A stretch of 64,000 nt of DNA from contig NZ_RIAX01000009.1 in assembly GCF_003719725.1 (NCBI RefSeq), positions 1 through 64,000 on the forward strand, in the 5' to 3' direction. The notes under the pieces are model-generated. The model had not been told where the DNA came from, made no database searches, and worked only from the letters and a program-made list of their open reading frames with translations. Shown one piece after another: positions 8,547 through 17,418 of this stretch. The position numbers and the translations under genes were made by a program. This stretch comes from Planococcus salinus (GTDB taxonomy: Bacteria > Bacillota > Bacilli > Bacillales_A > Planococcaceae). Every line of letters begins with the position of its first letter. The first letter of the stretch is position 1.

Positions 8547-9296
8547 ATGAGTAAGACAGCAATTATCACAGGCGGCGGCAGTGGGCTGGGACAATCCGCA
8601 GCACTTCGATTGGCAGAAGAAGGCATCAACATCTCGGTCGTCGATGTCAGCGAAAAAGGCGGGAGTGAAACCGTCGACAAGGTGAAAGAAAAAGGCGTTG
8701 ACGCCCTCTTCATCAAAGCTGATGTCTCAAAAGCGGAAGATGTAAAAAACTATGTGGATAAAACACTCGAACATTTCGGTTCAATCGATTATTTCTTCAA
8801 TAACGCTGGCATCTCAGGCAGCGGCAAATATTTCCTTGAAACCGACATCAAAGAAATCGAACAGATTGTCGGCATTAACCTCATGGGGGCACTCTACGGC
8901 CTGCGCTACGTGGCGGAAGCGATGCTGAAAAACGGGGGCGGCTCCATCGTCAATACCGCTTCCAGCGCCGGTGTCATCGGCCAGGATTCGGTCGTTACTT
9001 ATGCCGCTACAAAACACGGCATTGTCGGCATGACAAAAAGCCTCGTGGCGGAATACGCCAAAGACGGCCTCCGCGTCAACGCCATTGCACCGGGACCAAC
9101 AGAGACCCCGATGGTCAAAACGTTCTTTGAAGACAACCCGGACATGAAAGCGAACGCCGAAGCCGGCATTCCGCAAAAACGCCTCGGCACGCCGGAAGAA
9201 GTCGCAGAACTCGTGGCGTTCCTGCTGACGTCAAAAGCGCAGTATATCAACGGCGACACCATCCGCATCGATGGCGGTTTCACCAACACCAAATAA
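8547..9296 (+). CDS. SDR-family oxidoreductase
   Basis: This is a 249-residue classical short-chain dehydrogenase. It shows the cofactor loop TGGGSGLGQ (residues about 8-16), an Asp after strand 2 (VVDVS) that favours NAD(H), the NNAG motif, a catalytic Ser in NTASSAG and the YAATK catalytic pair. The end (YINGDTIRIDGGFT) is typical of 3-oxoacyl-ACP-reductase-like or glucose-dehydrogenase-like members. The substrate is unknown. GAGGAGG lies about 8 nt from the ATG, and a strong terminator follows. Confidence 0.9.
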   Translation: MSKTAIITGGGSGLGQSAALRLAEEGINISVVDVSEKGGSETVDKVKEKGVDALFIKADVSKAEDVKNYVDKTLEHFGSIDYFFNNAGISGSGKYFLETDIKEIEQIVGINLMGALYGLRYVAEAMLKNGGGSIVNTASSAGVIGQDSVVTYAATKHGIVGMTKSLVAEYAKDGLRVNAIAPGPTETPMVKTFFEDNPDMKANAEAGIPQKRLGTPEEVAELVAFLLTSKAQYINGDTIRIDGGFTNTK

Positions 9297-9310
9297 CTTG
9301 CGACTTAATG

Positions 9311-9352
9311 AAAATCGTGGTCAGGAACTTTTTCCTGACCACGGCTTTTTTA
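9311..9352 (+). terminator. Rho-independent terminator
   Basis: A 12-bp perfect stem (CGTGGTCAGGAA and complement) is followed by a T run, closing the SDR gene. Confidence 0.9.
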
Positions 9353-9481
9353 TATAGAGAAATGCTTATATGAACGATTTCCTTACTTGACACAGCAGTG
9401 ACGCAACTTTTCTCCCCACCTTTATTTTGATGTTTGAAAACGCCCAAAATAAGCAATACTAGTTACATGGGAGGAGAAACA

Positions 9482-10420
9482 ATGGACAAGCAATCATTTT
9501 ATAAGGGCGAGTGGGAATGGACTTTTGTGGATGTATCATCGGATCAGGATGTTGCTTCACTTCATAACTTGCCCAAAGTGAAGAAAAAATGGATTGAATC
9601 GCTGAAAGAAGAGCAAAACAGCAGTCTCGAAATGGATACAAGTGAAGAAGGTGAAGAATTCATATGGGGGTCAATCGTCTATTACCAGGACGCCGAAGAC
9701 CAGAGCGAACAGACCGTTCTCCACTACTCCCTTTCCCAAGAAACCTTGATCACCAGCAAGATCGATTTTTCGTTATTTCGCGCGACGTCGGAAGAACAAT
9801 TAATGAAAAACATGGACACGGCGGAAAACGCCATCGAAGGGTTCATGATTCTTCTCGGCGAAATTGTCGCTTCTTTTCTTCAAGGAATCGACGAGTTCGA
9901 AAATCAATTGCAGGATCTACTTTGGCGCGTCAAGTCTAAAAACAACGAAAATGTTCTCGATGAGATTATGGACAGGCGACACGAATCACTCGTGTGGATC
10001 AATCTCCTCATTCCGATTGCGGAGATCCGGAGCGCTGTCCAAGAAGCATTCGACGGTGAAGTCTCAAGCGGCCGGCATTTCCGGCGTACGCACCGGCGCA
10101 TCACCCGCTGCCAGGAAATCATCGACAAATACGATGCGCAACTCCGCGAAATGGTGGACCTCGAAACTGTCATTTCCTCTCATCGCGGAAACGAAATCGT
10201 CAAAACCCTCACCGTCATCACCGTACTGTTCGCGCCTGTCACGGCGTGGGGAGCCATCTGGGCTATGCGTTTTGAAACGATGCCGGAAATCAAATGGAAA
10301 TTCGGCTATCCCATCGCTCTTATTGTTATCGCTCTTTCAACGGTGGGAATTTATTATTATCTAAAAAAGAAACGATGGACCGACAGCGTATTGAAGAACC
10401 CCGAGAATAGAAAATTTTGA
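9482..10420 (+). CDS. CorA-like divalent-cation transporter with altered GMN motif
   Basis: This 312-residue protein has CorA architecture. A soluble alpha/beta N-terminal domain and long helices (about 95-240) precede two C-terminal membrane helices, with the MPEIKWKFGYP loop and a basic tail after the second. The loop between the helices is conserved, but the signature that is normally YGMN reads WAMR (WGAIWAMRFETMPE). CorA channels use the Asn and carbonyls of GMN to select hydrated Mg2+, so selectivity or function may have changed. The ATG at 9482 follows GGGAGGAG by about 6 nt. It is monocistronic and followed by a terminator. Confidence 0.8.
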   Translation: MDKQSFYKGEWEWTFVDVSSDQDVASLHNLPKVKKKWIESLKEEQNSSLEMDTSEEGEEFIWGSIVYYQDAEDQSEQTVLHYSLSQETLITSKIDFSLFRATSEEQLMKNMDTAENAIEGFMILLGEIVASFLQGIDEFENQLQDLLWRVKSKNNENVLDEIMDRRHESLVWINLLIPIAEIRSAVQEAFDGEVSSGRHFRRTHRRITRCQEIIDKYDAQLREMVDLETVISSHRGNEIVKTLTVITVLFAPVTAWGAIWAMRFETMPEIKWKFGYPIALIVIALSTVGIYYYLKKKRWTDSVLKNPENRKF

Positions 10421-10502
10421 GATAATGGTCACGGAAGCGTTGATGAATTTCGCTGCGTCGGACAGTCTTACAAATACTAATAAAAATTGGATAGGCAAAA
10501 GA

Positions 10503-10534
10503 CGCACTCGTTTCAGTTGAGTGCGCCTTTTTCT
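10503..10534 (+). terminator. Terminator after the corA-like gene
   Basis: A CGCACTC/GAGTGCG stem with a 9-nt loop is followed by CCTTTTTCTTTT. Confidence 0.8.
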
Positions 10535-10765
10535 TTTCCATTTATTCTATTTGCATTATGACCTCGGTGTTCTCATTCTCGGAAAGTTAAAACCTGTTCA
10601 CAGAGACTCCGCACAATTTCCACCCGTTAAACAAGCGATTCCCCCTCTTCACTTTCTCTATAGCGCCAGGCCTTCACTTTCGTTAATTCGTATTGTTCAT
10701 CAAAAATTCGACAGGCATACGAATGCGTACCGCCAGAAGCCCTCAGTCAATCGGAAAGGCTTTTT
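10535..10765. other. Intergenic, nothing seen
   Basis: This is non-coding sequence between convergent genes. No repeat or coding signal was found. Confidence 0.5.
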
Positions 10766-11830
10766 TCAACCCGGATAAACCGTCTCCACTTCAAATTTCC
10801 CCGAACCCGGCAGCTGTTCAATCAATTCAGCGCCAAATAATGCGGCTGGTGTAAAGCTGCCGGATGGAAAGTCACCGTCCAGTAACCGGCTGGCGGCTTT
10901 AAGTGCACCGTAAACCGTCACATCATAGACGTTTGCCGTTTGGATCCGTACGGTTTGTACGACACCTTCCGCATTAACCGCTTCTCCCCAAATATAAGCC
11001 GGGGCTCCGGCACGCAACGTTTCGTCCGGTCCACTTACCCGCCGCTCCACCCAGTTCTTCAAGGTTTTTTGGACAAACGGCAATGTAAGAATTGAACCGG
11101 TTCTACTGAAAATCCGAGCACCGAGGATACGCGATTTTTTCATGGGAATCCATGCGGAAATATTCGGGATGCCCGTCGTGTAAAAAGCAGTCGACACATC
11201 GCCCCATGGAATTCCAATGCTTGAGCGCGTACCCCGTCCAAAATCGATCATCCGGCGCTGACTCCCGAGCGGCACCGGAATAATCTGCCCGTCCCGGCGC
11301 TCTGCACTTCCGGAACCCATCCCTTCGATCATCGTTTTGAACGTACCGGGCGAAATCCCCGAATTCGAATCAAACCCGAGAGACAAACTTTCAGCATCCG
11401 GCATCAGCTCTTTCAGCTTGAGCGCTGTGCAGTCCGTCGGAATCACATCAAATCCGACACCCGAGCAAACGGTGATGTCCGCTTCTTTTGCCGCTGCATT
11501 CTGTGCAAAACTGTGCTCGAACACGGAAATCTCACCGGTAATATCCAAATAATCCGCTCCCGCCTCAAGACATGCCCGAATCATTGGTGCGCTGGTTTTT
11601 TGGAAAGGGCCGGCGCAGTGAAGCACAAGTGCAATGTCCGACAGACTTTCAGCCGCAGCAGGACCAACCGGGAAAACCCTCGTTTCCAATTGCAACTCTT
11701 CGCCCAACGGCTTGAGCTTATCGGGATTCCGCCCTGCCAGAACAGGACGCATGCCACGTTTCTTCGCTTCCCTGGCGATCAATTCCCCTGTATAGCCATA
11801 AGCACCGTAAATCAGCCATTTTTTCTGCAC
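10766..11830 (-). CDS. Saccharopine dehydrogenase-like NAD(P)-binding protein
   Basis: This 354-residue protein opens with a Rossmann motif (IYGAYGYTGELIA) and shows the family's LVLHCAGPF, ADYLDITGE and GVGFDVIPTDC segments. These mark it as a saccharopine-dehydrogenase NADP-binding-domain protein of the trans-acting enoyl reductase type, not a lysine-pathway enzyme. Its substrate is unknown. I chose the GTG at 11830, 8 nt after AAAGGAAG. A longer open frame reaches to 11899 but has no ribosome binding site. Confidence 0.8.
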   Translation of the reverse strand: MQKKWLIYGAYGYTGELIAREAKKRGMRPVLAGRNPDKLKPLGEELQLETRVFPVGPAAAESLSDIALVLHCAGPFQKTSAPMIRACLEAGADYLDITGEISVFEHSFAQNAAAKEADITVCSGVGFDVIPTDCTALKLKELMPDAESLSLGFDSNSGISPGTFKTMIEGMGSGSAERRDGQIIPVPLGSQRRMIDFGRGTRSSIGIPWGDVSTAFYTTGIPNISAWIPMKKSRILGARIFSRTGSILTLPFVQKTLKNWVERRVSGPDETLRAGAPAYIWGEAVNAEGVVQTVRIQTANVYDVTVYGALKAASRLLDGDFPSGSFTPAALFGAELIEQLPGSGKFEVETVYPG

Positions 11831-11924
11831 TGTCGTCACTTCCTTTTCATGCATAAGTATGGTTTCTAAAATCATACCTTTTGTAACGGAACCCTTCAAA
11901 TCTTATTGTGTCTACGCTGCCGAC

Positions 11925-11953
11925 TTGCAGAAAGATTTTTTATGTAGTAAAAT
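11925..11953 (+). promoter_or_regulatory. Promoter of the pbuE riboswitch transcript
   Basis: TTGCAG and TAAAAT boxes are separated by 17 nt, about 30 nt upstream of the purine aptamer. Confidence 0.7.
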
Positions 11954-11983
11954 TTTCAAAGTGATCAACCAAACCACCCATGC

Positions 11984-12087
11984 TCTCTGTATAACCTTAA
12001 GAATACGGCTTAAGGGTCTCTACCAGGAACCGCAAAATCCTGATTACAGAAAACGACTTTTTCGTTTTCTGTAATCAGGATTTTTTT
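11984..12087 (+). promoter_or_regulatory. Adenine riboswitch with overlapping terminator
   Basis: The purine aptamer is clear. P1 pairs TCTGTA (11986-11991) with TACAGA (12045-12050). TATAA leads into P2 (CCTTAAG with CTTAAGG), J2/3 is GTCTCTACC, and P3 is closed by AGGA/TCCT. The specificity base in J3/1 (GATTACAG, position about 12044) is T, which predicts adenine rather than guanine. The 3' strands of P3 and P1 are also the 5' arm of a long perfect terminator (12035-12087). Adenine binding should therefore prevent termination and turn the gene on, as in Bacillus pbuE. Confidence 0.95.
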
Positions 12088-12133
12088 ATATTTTCTGATA
12101 ATCACTTTTTATTTGAAAGGAAGCGCAGTTACT

Positions 12134-13309
12134 ATGAATTTGAAAGTTTATATTTTAGCCTTATCCACGGTCGCTGTTGGGCTCGTGGAACTGATTGTCG
12201 GCGGGATTCTTCCGACAATCGCCGATGAATTCGGCGTTTCGGTAAGTTCAGCCGGTCAGCTGATTACGCTTTTCGCGTTGATCTATGCGGTTGCCGGTCC
12301 AGTGTTGCTGGTCGCAACCAGTCGATTTGAACGCAAGAAAGTTTATCTGATTTCGTTGTTCATCTTTTTTCTTGGCAATCTCATGACGTTTTTCAGTCCT
12401 GATTTCACCTGGATGATGATCGCACGGATCATAACCGCTGCAAGTACGGCGCTGATCATCGTGCTGTCGCTCACCATCGCCGCGAAAATTGTCGAACCGC
12501 CATACCGCGCGAAAGCAATCGGCCTTATTTTCATGGGCGTCTCTTCGTCGCTCGTTCTCGGCGTTCCGCTCGGCATCCTCATTTCGGATGCATTCGGATG
12601 GCGCTTCATCTTCCTCGGCATCGCCGCATTGTCCATCGGCTCGATGGCGCTCATCGCACTTTACATTCAGCCGATTCCGGGCAGTACGGCCATTCCGCTG
12701 AAGCAGCAATTAAAAGCAGTAGCCAGCTCAAAAATTGGCACGGCCCATCTGGCGACGATGTTCATGCTGGCCGGTCATTATACGGTCTACGCCTATTTCA
12801 CGCCGTTTCTTGAGACGACGATGAACTTGAATCCTTTCTGGGTCAGCGTCTGTTATCTCATATTCGGCCTCGCTGCAGTAAGCGGCGGCGCAATCGGCGG
12901 CACCATGTCCGATTCGATCGGCTCGAAGAAAAGCATCCTGATCGTCATTTCCGCATTCGCGGTTTCGCTGTTTCTGCTTCCATTTACCACATTTTCACTC
13001 GTGATTTTCATACCGGTGATGGTCGTGTGGGCAGCACTCAGCTGGGCTCTCGCTCCGCCGCAGCAAAGCTACCTGATCGAAACAGACCCCACCACTTCCG
13101 ACATTCAGCAGAGTTTCAACAACTCCGCGCTGCAAGTCGGCATCGCATTGGGTTCTGCAATCGGTGGCTTTACGCTGGCGCAAACTGGTTCCGTCACCAG
13201 CACCTCCTGGGTCGGCGCCGTCATTGTTCTCGGAGCGCTCGGTTTTGCCGTCTTCTCGTTAACGCGCCCCGCGGTTAAACGGAATGAAAGAGAAATAGAG
13301 AGTATTTAA
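12134..13309 (+). CDS. pbuE: Purine efflux pump PbuE (MFS)
   Basis: This 391-residue, 12-helix major facilitator protein is recognised as PbuE/YdhL. The N-terminus ([13 protein letters not shown]), motif [15 protein letters not shown] and a late AQQSYLIE-like segment ([12 protein letters not shown]) match that exporter. It expels hypoxanthine and adenine-type bases when they accumulate. The adenine riboswitch directly upstream supports the assignment. The ATG at 12134 lies about 10 nt after AAAGGAAG. It is monocistronic, with a strong terminator directly after the stop. Confidence 0.92.
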   Translation: MNLKVYILALSTVAVGLVELIVGGILPTIADEFGVSVSSAGQLITLFALIYAVAGPVLLVATSRFERKKVYLISLFIFFLGNLMTFFSPDFTWMMIARIITAASTALIIVLSLTIAAKIVEPPYRAKAIGLIFMGVSSSLVLGVPLGILISDAFGWRFIFLGIAALSIGSMALIALYIQPIPGSTAIPLKQQLKAVASSKIGTAHLATMFMLAGHYTVYAYFTPFLETTMNLNPFWVSVCYLIFGLAAVSGGAIGGTMSDSIGSKKSILIVISAFAVSLFLLPFTTFSLVIFIPVMVVWAALSWALAPPQQSYLIETDPTTSDIQQSFNNSALQVGIALGSAIGGFTLAQTGSVTSTSWVGAVIVLGALGFAVFSLTRPAVKRNEREIESI

Positions 13310-13313
13310 TATG

Positions 13314-13350
13314 AAAGATGGCCGCGAAGGGTTTCGCGGCCATCTTTTTT
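13314..13350 (+). terminator. pbuE terminator
   Basis: A 15-bp stem (AAAGATGGCCGCGAA and complement) is followed by a T run. Confidence 0.92.
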
Positions 13351-13370
13351 ATGTTTTGAATTAATAAGGG

Positions 13371-13390
13371 GCTTTTCGCGCGCGAAAAGC
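13371..13390. repeat. Perfect 20-bp palindrome
   Basis: GCTTTTCGCGCGCGAAAAGC is its own reverse complement, 60 bp after the pbuE stop. It has no T run on either side and no flanking gene start. Its role is unknown. Confidence 0.6.
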
Positions 13391-13432
13391 TTCCTCCTTT
13401 GGGCTGGTGGTGAGAGGTAGAGGCTGAGTTTT

Positions 13433-13564
13433 GGATTTACCGGCGATTTTTGATGGTTTATCAGCGATCTTTCACCGTTTATCAGCTATCTTTTCCACTC
13501 TATCAGCGATTCTTCACCGTTTATCAGCGATTCTCCTAATTCATCCAATTTTCATCGTTTATGT
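13433..13564. repeat. Degenerate array with 21-nt period (locus 1)
   Basis: Five to six units each begin with a form of TTTATCAGCGA, followed by a variable tail of about 10 nt (TCTTTCACC, TCTTTTCCA, TTCTTCACC and others). The spacing is 20-21 nt. The array lies in the non-coding gap between pbuE and the NERD gene. Similar arrays with different heads occur at 28531 and 41747. Confidence 0.75.
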
Positions 13565-13595
13565 CCAACAAAAATATTAACTAATACCGCATCCT

Positions 13596-14570
13596 TCACC
13601 TATTCTTTATTTTATAGACACGCGTTTTTCTATCGCCTGTAATCTCCAAGTCATACTTAGCTAAAACACGTCGTGCTGCGTCAGAATTTTCGATTCCACT
13701 AAACTCCCGAAACTTCCTATTCGTCAATTCTCTGTCTATCAATGAAAAATATTCCTGCACCGCCAATCGGTCGGCGGTCGCATCTTTGTTGCCGCAGGCC
13801 GCGCAGATCCAAGACTTCTTTACACGCTGCATTCCGTGGCAGCAGCATTTCTTGCAATAGACACCAGGCTTCACATCACGCAAATCGATTTTATAAAACT
13901 CGCTCAAAGGGGATGATTTAAAGGGGACCTGGTTTGCCGCAATCAGTTTCCCGATGTCCTCGAGCGGATGGGAAACGGCGGTTAGGGGGCTGTCCCGAAG
14001 AATTTGGTAGAGATATGCATTCATCTGGTACGTTTTGCAAATCAAAGCGTCAGGAGGCTTCGTTTTAAACACGCAATTGTTAGCTGTGTATACAATCAAA
14101 CCCGTAACGGGCAAGTAAATATTGTGGAGCGAAAACCATTTCCGTACAAAATGGATATGCTTATTCAGTTGGAACACCGGATTCTCCATAGTCAGTATTT
14201 CCCCACCCGGCATGGTCTTCTTATAATATTCCTCATTCACCGCGTCGTAATGGATTTCACCGCTGACATTTTTTGAATCCAGCACAATTGCACAGCGATC
14301 TGTCAGCAACAGGCCATCGATTTGAACCGCCCATTCGTTCAGCTTCATATTCAGATCCCACACCGGCAAACAATTGCCTTCGTAAGAAAACTCTTTAAAC
14401 TTCTTGATCATCTTTCCTTCGCCGCGGATGCCGGCAGTCGCCCGGTGCAATTGGTTTTCCAGATATCCACGCTGTTTATGGTTGGAAGGAAGGCGTTTCA
14501 ATAAACATTCAATCGCTAAAGTCTTGGGCAGTAAATCCAGCTCCGCTTTTATACGTTCCACTCCCTTCAA
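13596..14570 (-). CDS. NERD-domain protein with C-terminal zinc ribbon
   Basis: This 324-residue protein carries a nuclease-related domain (NERD, residues about 45-160). Visible features are the Gly/Glu start of the fold (GIRGEGKMIK), QIDGLLLTDRCAIVLDSKN with the Asp and Asp/Lys positions expected for a nuclease-like core, and a hydrophobic VTGLIVYTANN strand. A C-terminal ribbon has CKKC and CAAC pairs. NERD proteins are presumed DNA-processing enzymes, but few are characterised. The start is uncertain: a TTG at 14570 is used, and a GTG four codons in overlaps AAGGGAG. Confidence 0.75.
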   Translation of the reverse strand: MKGVERIKAELDLLPKTLAIECLLKRLPSNHKQRGYLENQLHRATAGIRGEGKMIKKFKEFSYEGNCLPVWDLNMKLNEWAVQIDGLLLTDRCAIVLDSKNVSGEIHYDAVNEEYYKKTMPGGEILTMENPVFQLNKHIHFVRKWFSLHNIYLPVTGLIVYTANNCVFKTKPPDALICKTYQMNAYLYQILRDSPLTAVSHPLEDIGKLIAANQVPFKSSPLSEFYKIDLRDVKPGVYCKKCCCHGMQRVKKSWICAACGNKDATADRLAVQEYFSLIDRELTNRKFREFSGIENSDAARRVLAKYDLEITGDRKTRVYKIKNR

Positions 14571-14700
14571 ATTTTCAAGTTCCGCCTACTATTCTTGCTG
14601 TGAACGAAGTACTGTTCACGCTTTAATCGTACCATATTATCTATAACGCCAATATCAAATTCTTAATCCAAAACCTCAGAACAAAAACAATTGAACGGAA

Positions 14701-14754
14701 CAGTTTGCCACGGCAAACTGCTGGGTTCGTGAGCTGAAGAACGCTCGCGAACCC
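14701..14754. repeat. Two adjacent hairpins
   Basis: CAGTTTGCC/GGCAAACTG (14701-14720) is followed by GGGTTCGTGAGC/GCTCGCGAACCC with an 8-nt loop (14723-14754). Five A residues follow on the + strand. They lie between divergent genes and may form a structured RNA or a mobile hairpin. No coding signal is present. Confidence 0.5.
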
Positions 14755-14868
14755 GAAAAACCTCATAACCCTTTTTCCTTTATTTCCATTTAAAACCATA
14801 ATCACCCATGATAAGATTAATATAAAGATTAGCAGACACAGTTCCACTATAATCACAGGAGGGATTCT

Positions 14869-15120
14869 TTGAAATTTTTTAAATTCATATCCAGACTGAC
14901 TGGCGCCTTATTTCTACTTGTCGCAGCCAATCATTTTTTCAATCCGAATTTCACAGGAAACATGACTTTTTTCTTTGCACTCTCTTTCGCATTATTCACT
15001 TTTTCAGGTATCTATGAGTATCTTGACCAGCGCAAAAAGACAGCAGCATTACAGTTCTTTATTGGTGCCATCTGCTTTTTCGGGTTAATCGTAGAGCTTG
15101 TTGGCGCGAATTACGTTTGA
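14869..15120 (+). CDS. Small membrane protein (83 aa)
   Basis: This protein has three hydrophobic segments (about 6-22, 30-48 and 58-80) separated by short polar turns (YLDQRKK). It resembles the small DUF3953-type proteins of Bacillales, but I cannot confirm the family. It starts at TTG, 5 nt after a good AGGAGGG site. A bidirectional terminator lies 46 nt downstream. Confidence 0.7.
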   Translation: MKFFKFISRLTGALFLLVAANHFFNPNFTGNMTFFFALSFALFTFSGIYEYLDQRKKTAALQFFIGAICFFGLIVELVGANYV

Positions 15121-15166
15121 TGACTTTCTTACATGGAAAAGATATTAAGATTTATTGCCTTAAATC

Positions 15167-15204
15167 AAAAAACCGTTAACCCTCTATCAGGATTAACGGT
15201 TTTT
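15167..15204 (+). terminator. Bidirectional terminator
   Basis: AAAAACCGTTAA and its complement flank a 13-nt loop. An A run precedes it and a T run follows, so it can serve both convergent genes. Confidence 0.85.
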
Positions 15205-15241
15205 ACTATTATTCACATTTTTTACATCAATTAAAAGAAGT

Positions 15242-15427
15242 TCATTTTATCTCGCCAAAGCATTGTGAACAATATATTCTTCGGTCAGTAGCCCAGTTCT
15301 TTAAATGATTAAAGCCATTTAGTTCTGCCGGTTTCGTGATAATGGCCATTTTCTCCTCTTTCTTTACTTCTCTTCCACAGTTATAGCAAGTTACCTTATC
15401 GCCAATAATGATGATCCATCCTCCCAA
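15242..15427 (-). CDS. Small zinc-ribbon-like protein
   Basis: This is a frame of about 61 residues with two Cys pairs (CYNC near the N-terminus and CSQC near the C-terminus) that could bind one zinc ion. GGGAGG overlaps the first codons of the frame. No standard start codon sits at the ideal distance, so the N-terminus is unsure. The family is unknown. Confidence 0.5.
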   Translation of the reverse strand: MGGWIIIIGDKVTCYNCGREVKKEEKMAIITKPAELNGFNHLKNWATDRRIYCSQCFGEIK

Positions 15428-15497
15428 TAAATTCTTATAATAAACTACCTCAAAGATTCACTATCAACTCTAACCGTAAAACTTCCAAGCAAATTAT

Positions 15498-15770
15498 CTA
15501 TTTATATTTTCCTTGCTCCACGGAAGAATACACGAGCCGATCATCGACGAATATGCTGCAATGGACATTAATTACGGAGCCGATGGAAACTTTTATCCCT
15601 TTTTCCTGTCCTTCCGAATCTTTTACAGTCCCGAATAACCTGGAACTGAAACGAAGTCCGACCTGTTCATCCACCAACCTGTCGTCGACAAACAATTTTT
15701 CCCCTCCAAACCATGAATTCTCCACGCGGATTGCTCTTCCTTCGTAAACCGCTTCCCATACTTTCGCCAT
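15498..15770 (-). CDS. Conserved hypothetical protein with internal repeat (90 aa)
   Basis: The protein is predicted all-beta. The motif FVDDRLV occurs twice (about residues 27-33 and 74-80), suggesting an ancestral duplication of a small beta unit. The RBS is weak (AGAAAG). I do not recognise the family. Confidence 0.6.
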   Translation of the reverse strand: MAKVWEAVYEGRAIRVENSWFGGEKLFVDDRLVDEQVGLRFSSRLFGTVKDSEGQEKGIKVSIGSVINVHCSIFVDDRLVYSSVEQGKYK

Positions 15771-15922
15771 TATATCACTGCTTTCTATAAATATATTTAC
15801 AATTGATGCGTATATCTTTTATACGGACGGACTCTGAAATGGTTCCAGTAAATTGGAAATCGAGTCATACTAGCATACAAATTCTTGTGGATTTTTAAAA
15901 AATGAAGGAAAATATGCCTATC

Positions 15923-15960
15923 AAAAAGGAAAGAAAGCAATTCGCTTCCTTTCCTTTCCG
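15923..15960 (-). terminator. Terminator for the 15962 gene
   Basis: A 14-bp stem (GCTTCCTTTCCTTT with GCTTTCTTTCCTTT as its partner) has a 5-nt loop and runs into TTTTTGATA on the minus strand. Confidence 0.8.
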
Positions 15961-15961
15961 G

Positions 15962-16375
15962 TTATGCCTGTGCTTTTGTGCGCTTATGCTTCCACATCAT
16001 ATAACGGTAACGGATGGTACAGCCGATGCAATAGCCCATCAACGCCACGCCGGCTGCGGTAATGACCATAATGCTGAAGGCATAGGCAGCCAGCTGGATG
16101 CCGAGTGAAAAGAAGACAAGCGATAAGCCCAAACAAATCGTGGCGATCCATTGATTGAACAGCTGCTGGTCTTTGTCTTCCTGGTGATAGCTTGTCAACG
16201 GCTTTTTCAATAAGCGCCTGCTGAATTGAATCACCGGATTTTTCTTTGTCATCAATGTATAGGCTCCCACAGCAAACGGCAAAAGCAGAATGACCGGATG
16301 GAGCAAAAGCGCCGCTACAACGGTAACGACGATAAAAGCCTGGTTCGTCTGTACAAGGGGTTTCGGAATCGTCAT
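15962..16375 (-). CDS. DUF4395-type integral membrane protein
   Basis: This 137-residue protein has four predicted helices and a conserved CIGC pair near the last one (MGYCIGCTIRYRYM). This matches DUF4395, a family often found near sulfur-transfer enzymes; no such neighbour is present. The function is unknown. GAAGGAGGG lies 6 nt upstream of the ATG. Confidence 0.75.
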   Translation of the reverse strand: MTIPKPLVQTNQAFIVVTVVAALLLHPVILLLPFAVGAYTLMTKKNPVIQFSRRLLKKPLTSYHQEDKDQQLFNQWIATICLGLSLVFFSLGIQLAAYAFSIMVITAAGVALMGYCIGCTIRYRYMMWKHKRTKAQA

Positions 16376-16576
16376 GCAAGCCCTCCTTCATGATTCCCTT
16401 ATTATATCAGGCGGCTTACCGAGCATAAAGAGAGTTGCCCAGACCTATGCGGGACAGGTGCCAATCAAGTCATACACGTCCCCCAGGGAGATGTTCATTC
16501 AGGACAAGCCGTGATTCCAATAGAACCTGCAGCCATGAAACCAAAGGGCCGCAACTTTCACACACTCTTTTTGTCG

Positions 16577-17023
16577 TCAATCGCTTTCGCATATATCTTT
16601 CAGGTTCTTCAATGTCTGTTCCACCGAATTATCCATCAGCTTCTTGAGGTAAAGCGTATTGACCAATTTTCCAAGAATGCTGCCCGGCAATTCATAGTCC
16701 ATTTCAAAACGGACTTCGGTGCCTTCTTCTTTCGGCAAATAACGCCACGTTTGGGTCGCTTCAAAAGCGCCTGTAATCAGACACCTCCAAACATAACTGT
16801 CATCCACGCGCGCGTTTTCCACCACAAGCACATGCAGCGCCAGATATCTGCCGAAAAAGGTATAATTCAAATCCATGCTTGTGCCTTTGCCGCCGTTTCC
16901 AAGCAGGTTTTCAGGTTCGGATAAACCGGCGTACCATTGGTACCAGAATCTCGGATTCGTTGCGAATTGATGGACTTCCCTCACTCTGCAGTCGATAAAA
17001 ACAGTCTTCTTCAAACTCCACAT
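16577..17023 (-). CDS. SRPBCC-family protein
   Basis: This 148-residue protein has a START-like beta-grasp layout. The N-terminal strand VFIDCRVREVHQFATNP marks the polyketide-cyclase/dehydrase-like branch. The pattern of Trp residues and a C-terminal amphipathic helix (ELPGSILGKLV to the end) fit a hydrophobic-ligand pocket. The ligand is unknown. GAGGAGGG precedes the ATG. Confidence 0.75.
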   Translation of the reverse strand: MWSLKKTVFIDCRVREVHQFATNPRFWYQWYAGLSEPENLLGNGGKGTSMDLNYTFFGRYLALHVLVVENARVDDSYVWRCLITGAFEATQTWRYLPKEEGTEVRFEMDYELPGSILGKLVNTLYLKKLMDNSVEQTLKNLKDICESD

Positions 17024-17290
17024 TACGGCACCCTCCTCTGCCTGAAAGTCTTTGGATCCTTTCGAACCGTTTTTAAAATGGGAAAACGATCAGTTCGATG
17101 ACCAGCCCAGCCCCCGCTGCGACTCCTGAAGGAAATGCGAAAATGCCTTCCACGAATCCACTTCCTTTTCAATAATATACCATGTTATTTTATAAAAAAC
17201 TGATTTTTCTGATATTTTTATTGATATAACGAAAACAAATTCAGCCACTGAGGACGAGTGCAGCAAAATAAAATGCAAATAAACCCAAAA

Positions 17291-17331
17291 GCCAACCAAC
17301 CGCCTCAGAAAGACTGAAGCGATGGGTTGGC
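17291..17331 (-). terminator. Terminator for the iminopeptidase-like gene
   Basis: A long stem, GCCAACC(AAC)CGCTTCAG-like with partner CTGAAGCG...GGTTGGC, has a 5-nt loop. On the minus strand it is followed by TTTTGGG. Confidence 0.7.
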
Positions 17332-17418
17332 TCTTTGTCAATTTAACCAGGAGTCCTGGATGTAACGGGTACACATTATTTTTCTTGGATGTAAATTCGC
17401 TTTTTCCTCTTTTGCCGG

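Noticed and set aside
13433-13564. CRISPR array
   Set aside because: Units are not identical repeats with unique spacers; the period is 21 nt and no cas gene is near.
14641-14856. 71-codon minus-strand membrane-like frame
   Set aside because: It runs through two strong hairpins, has no SD and ends in non-coding-like composition.
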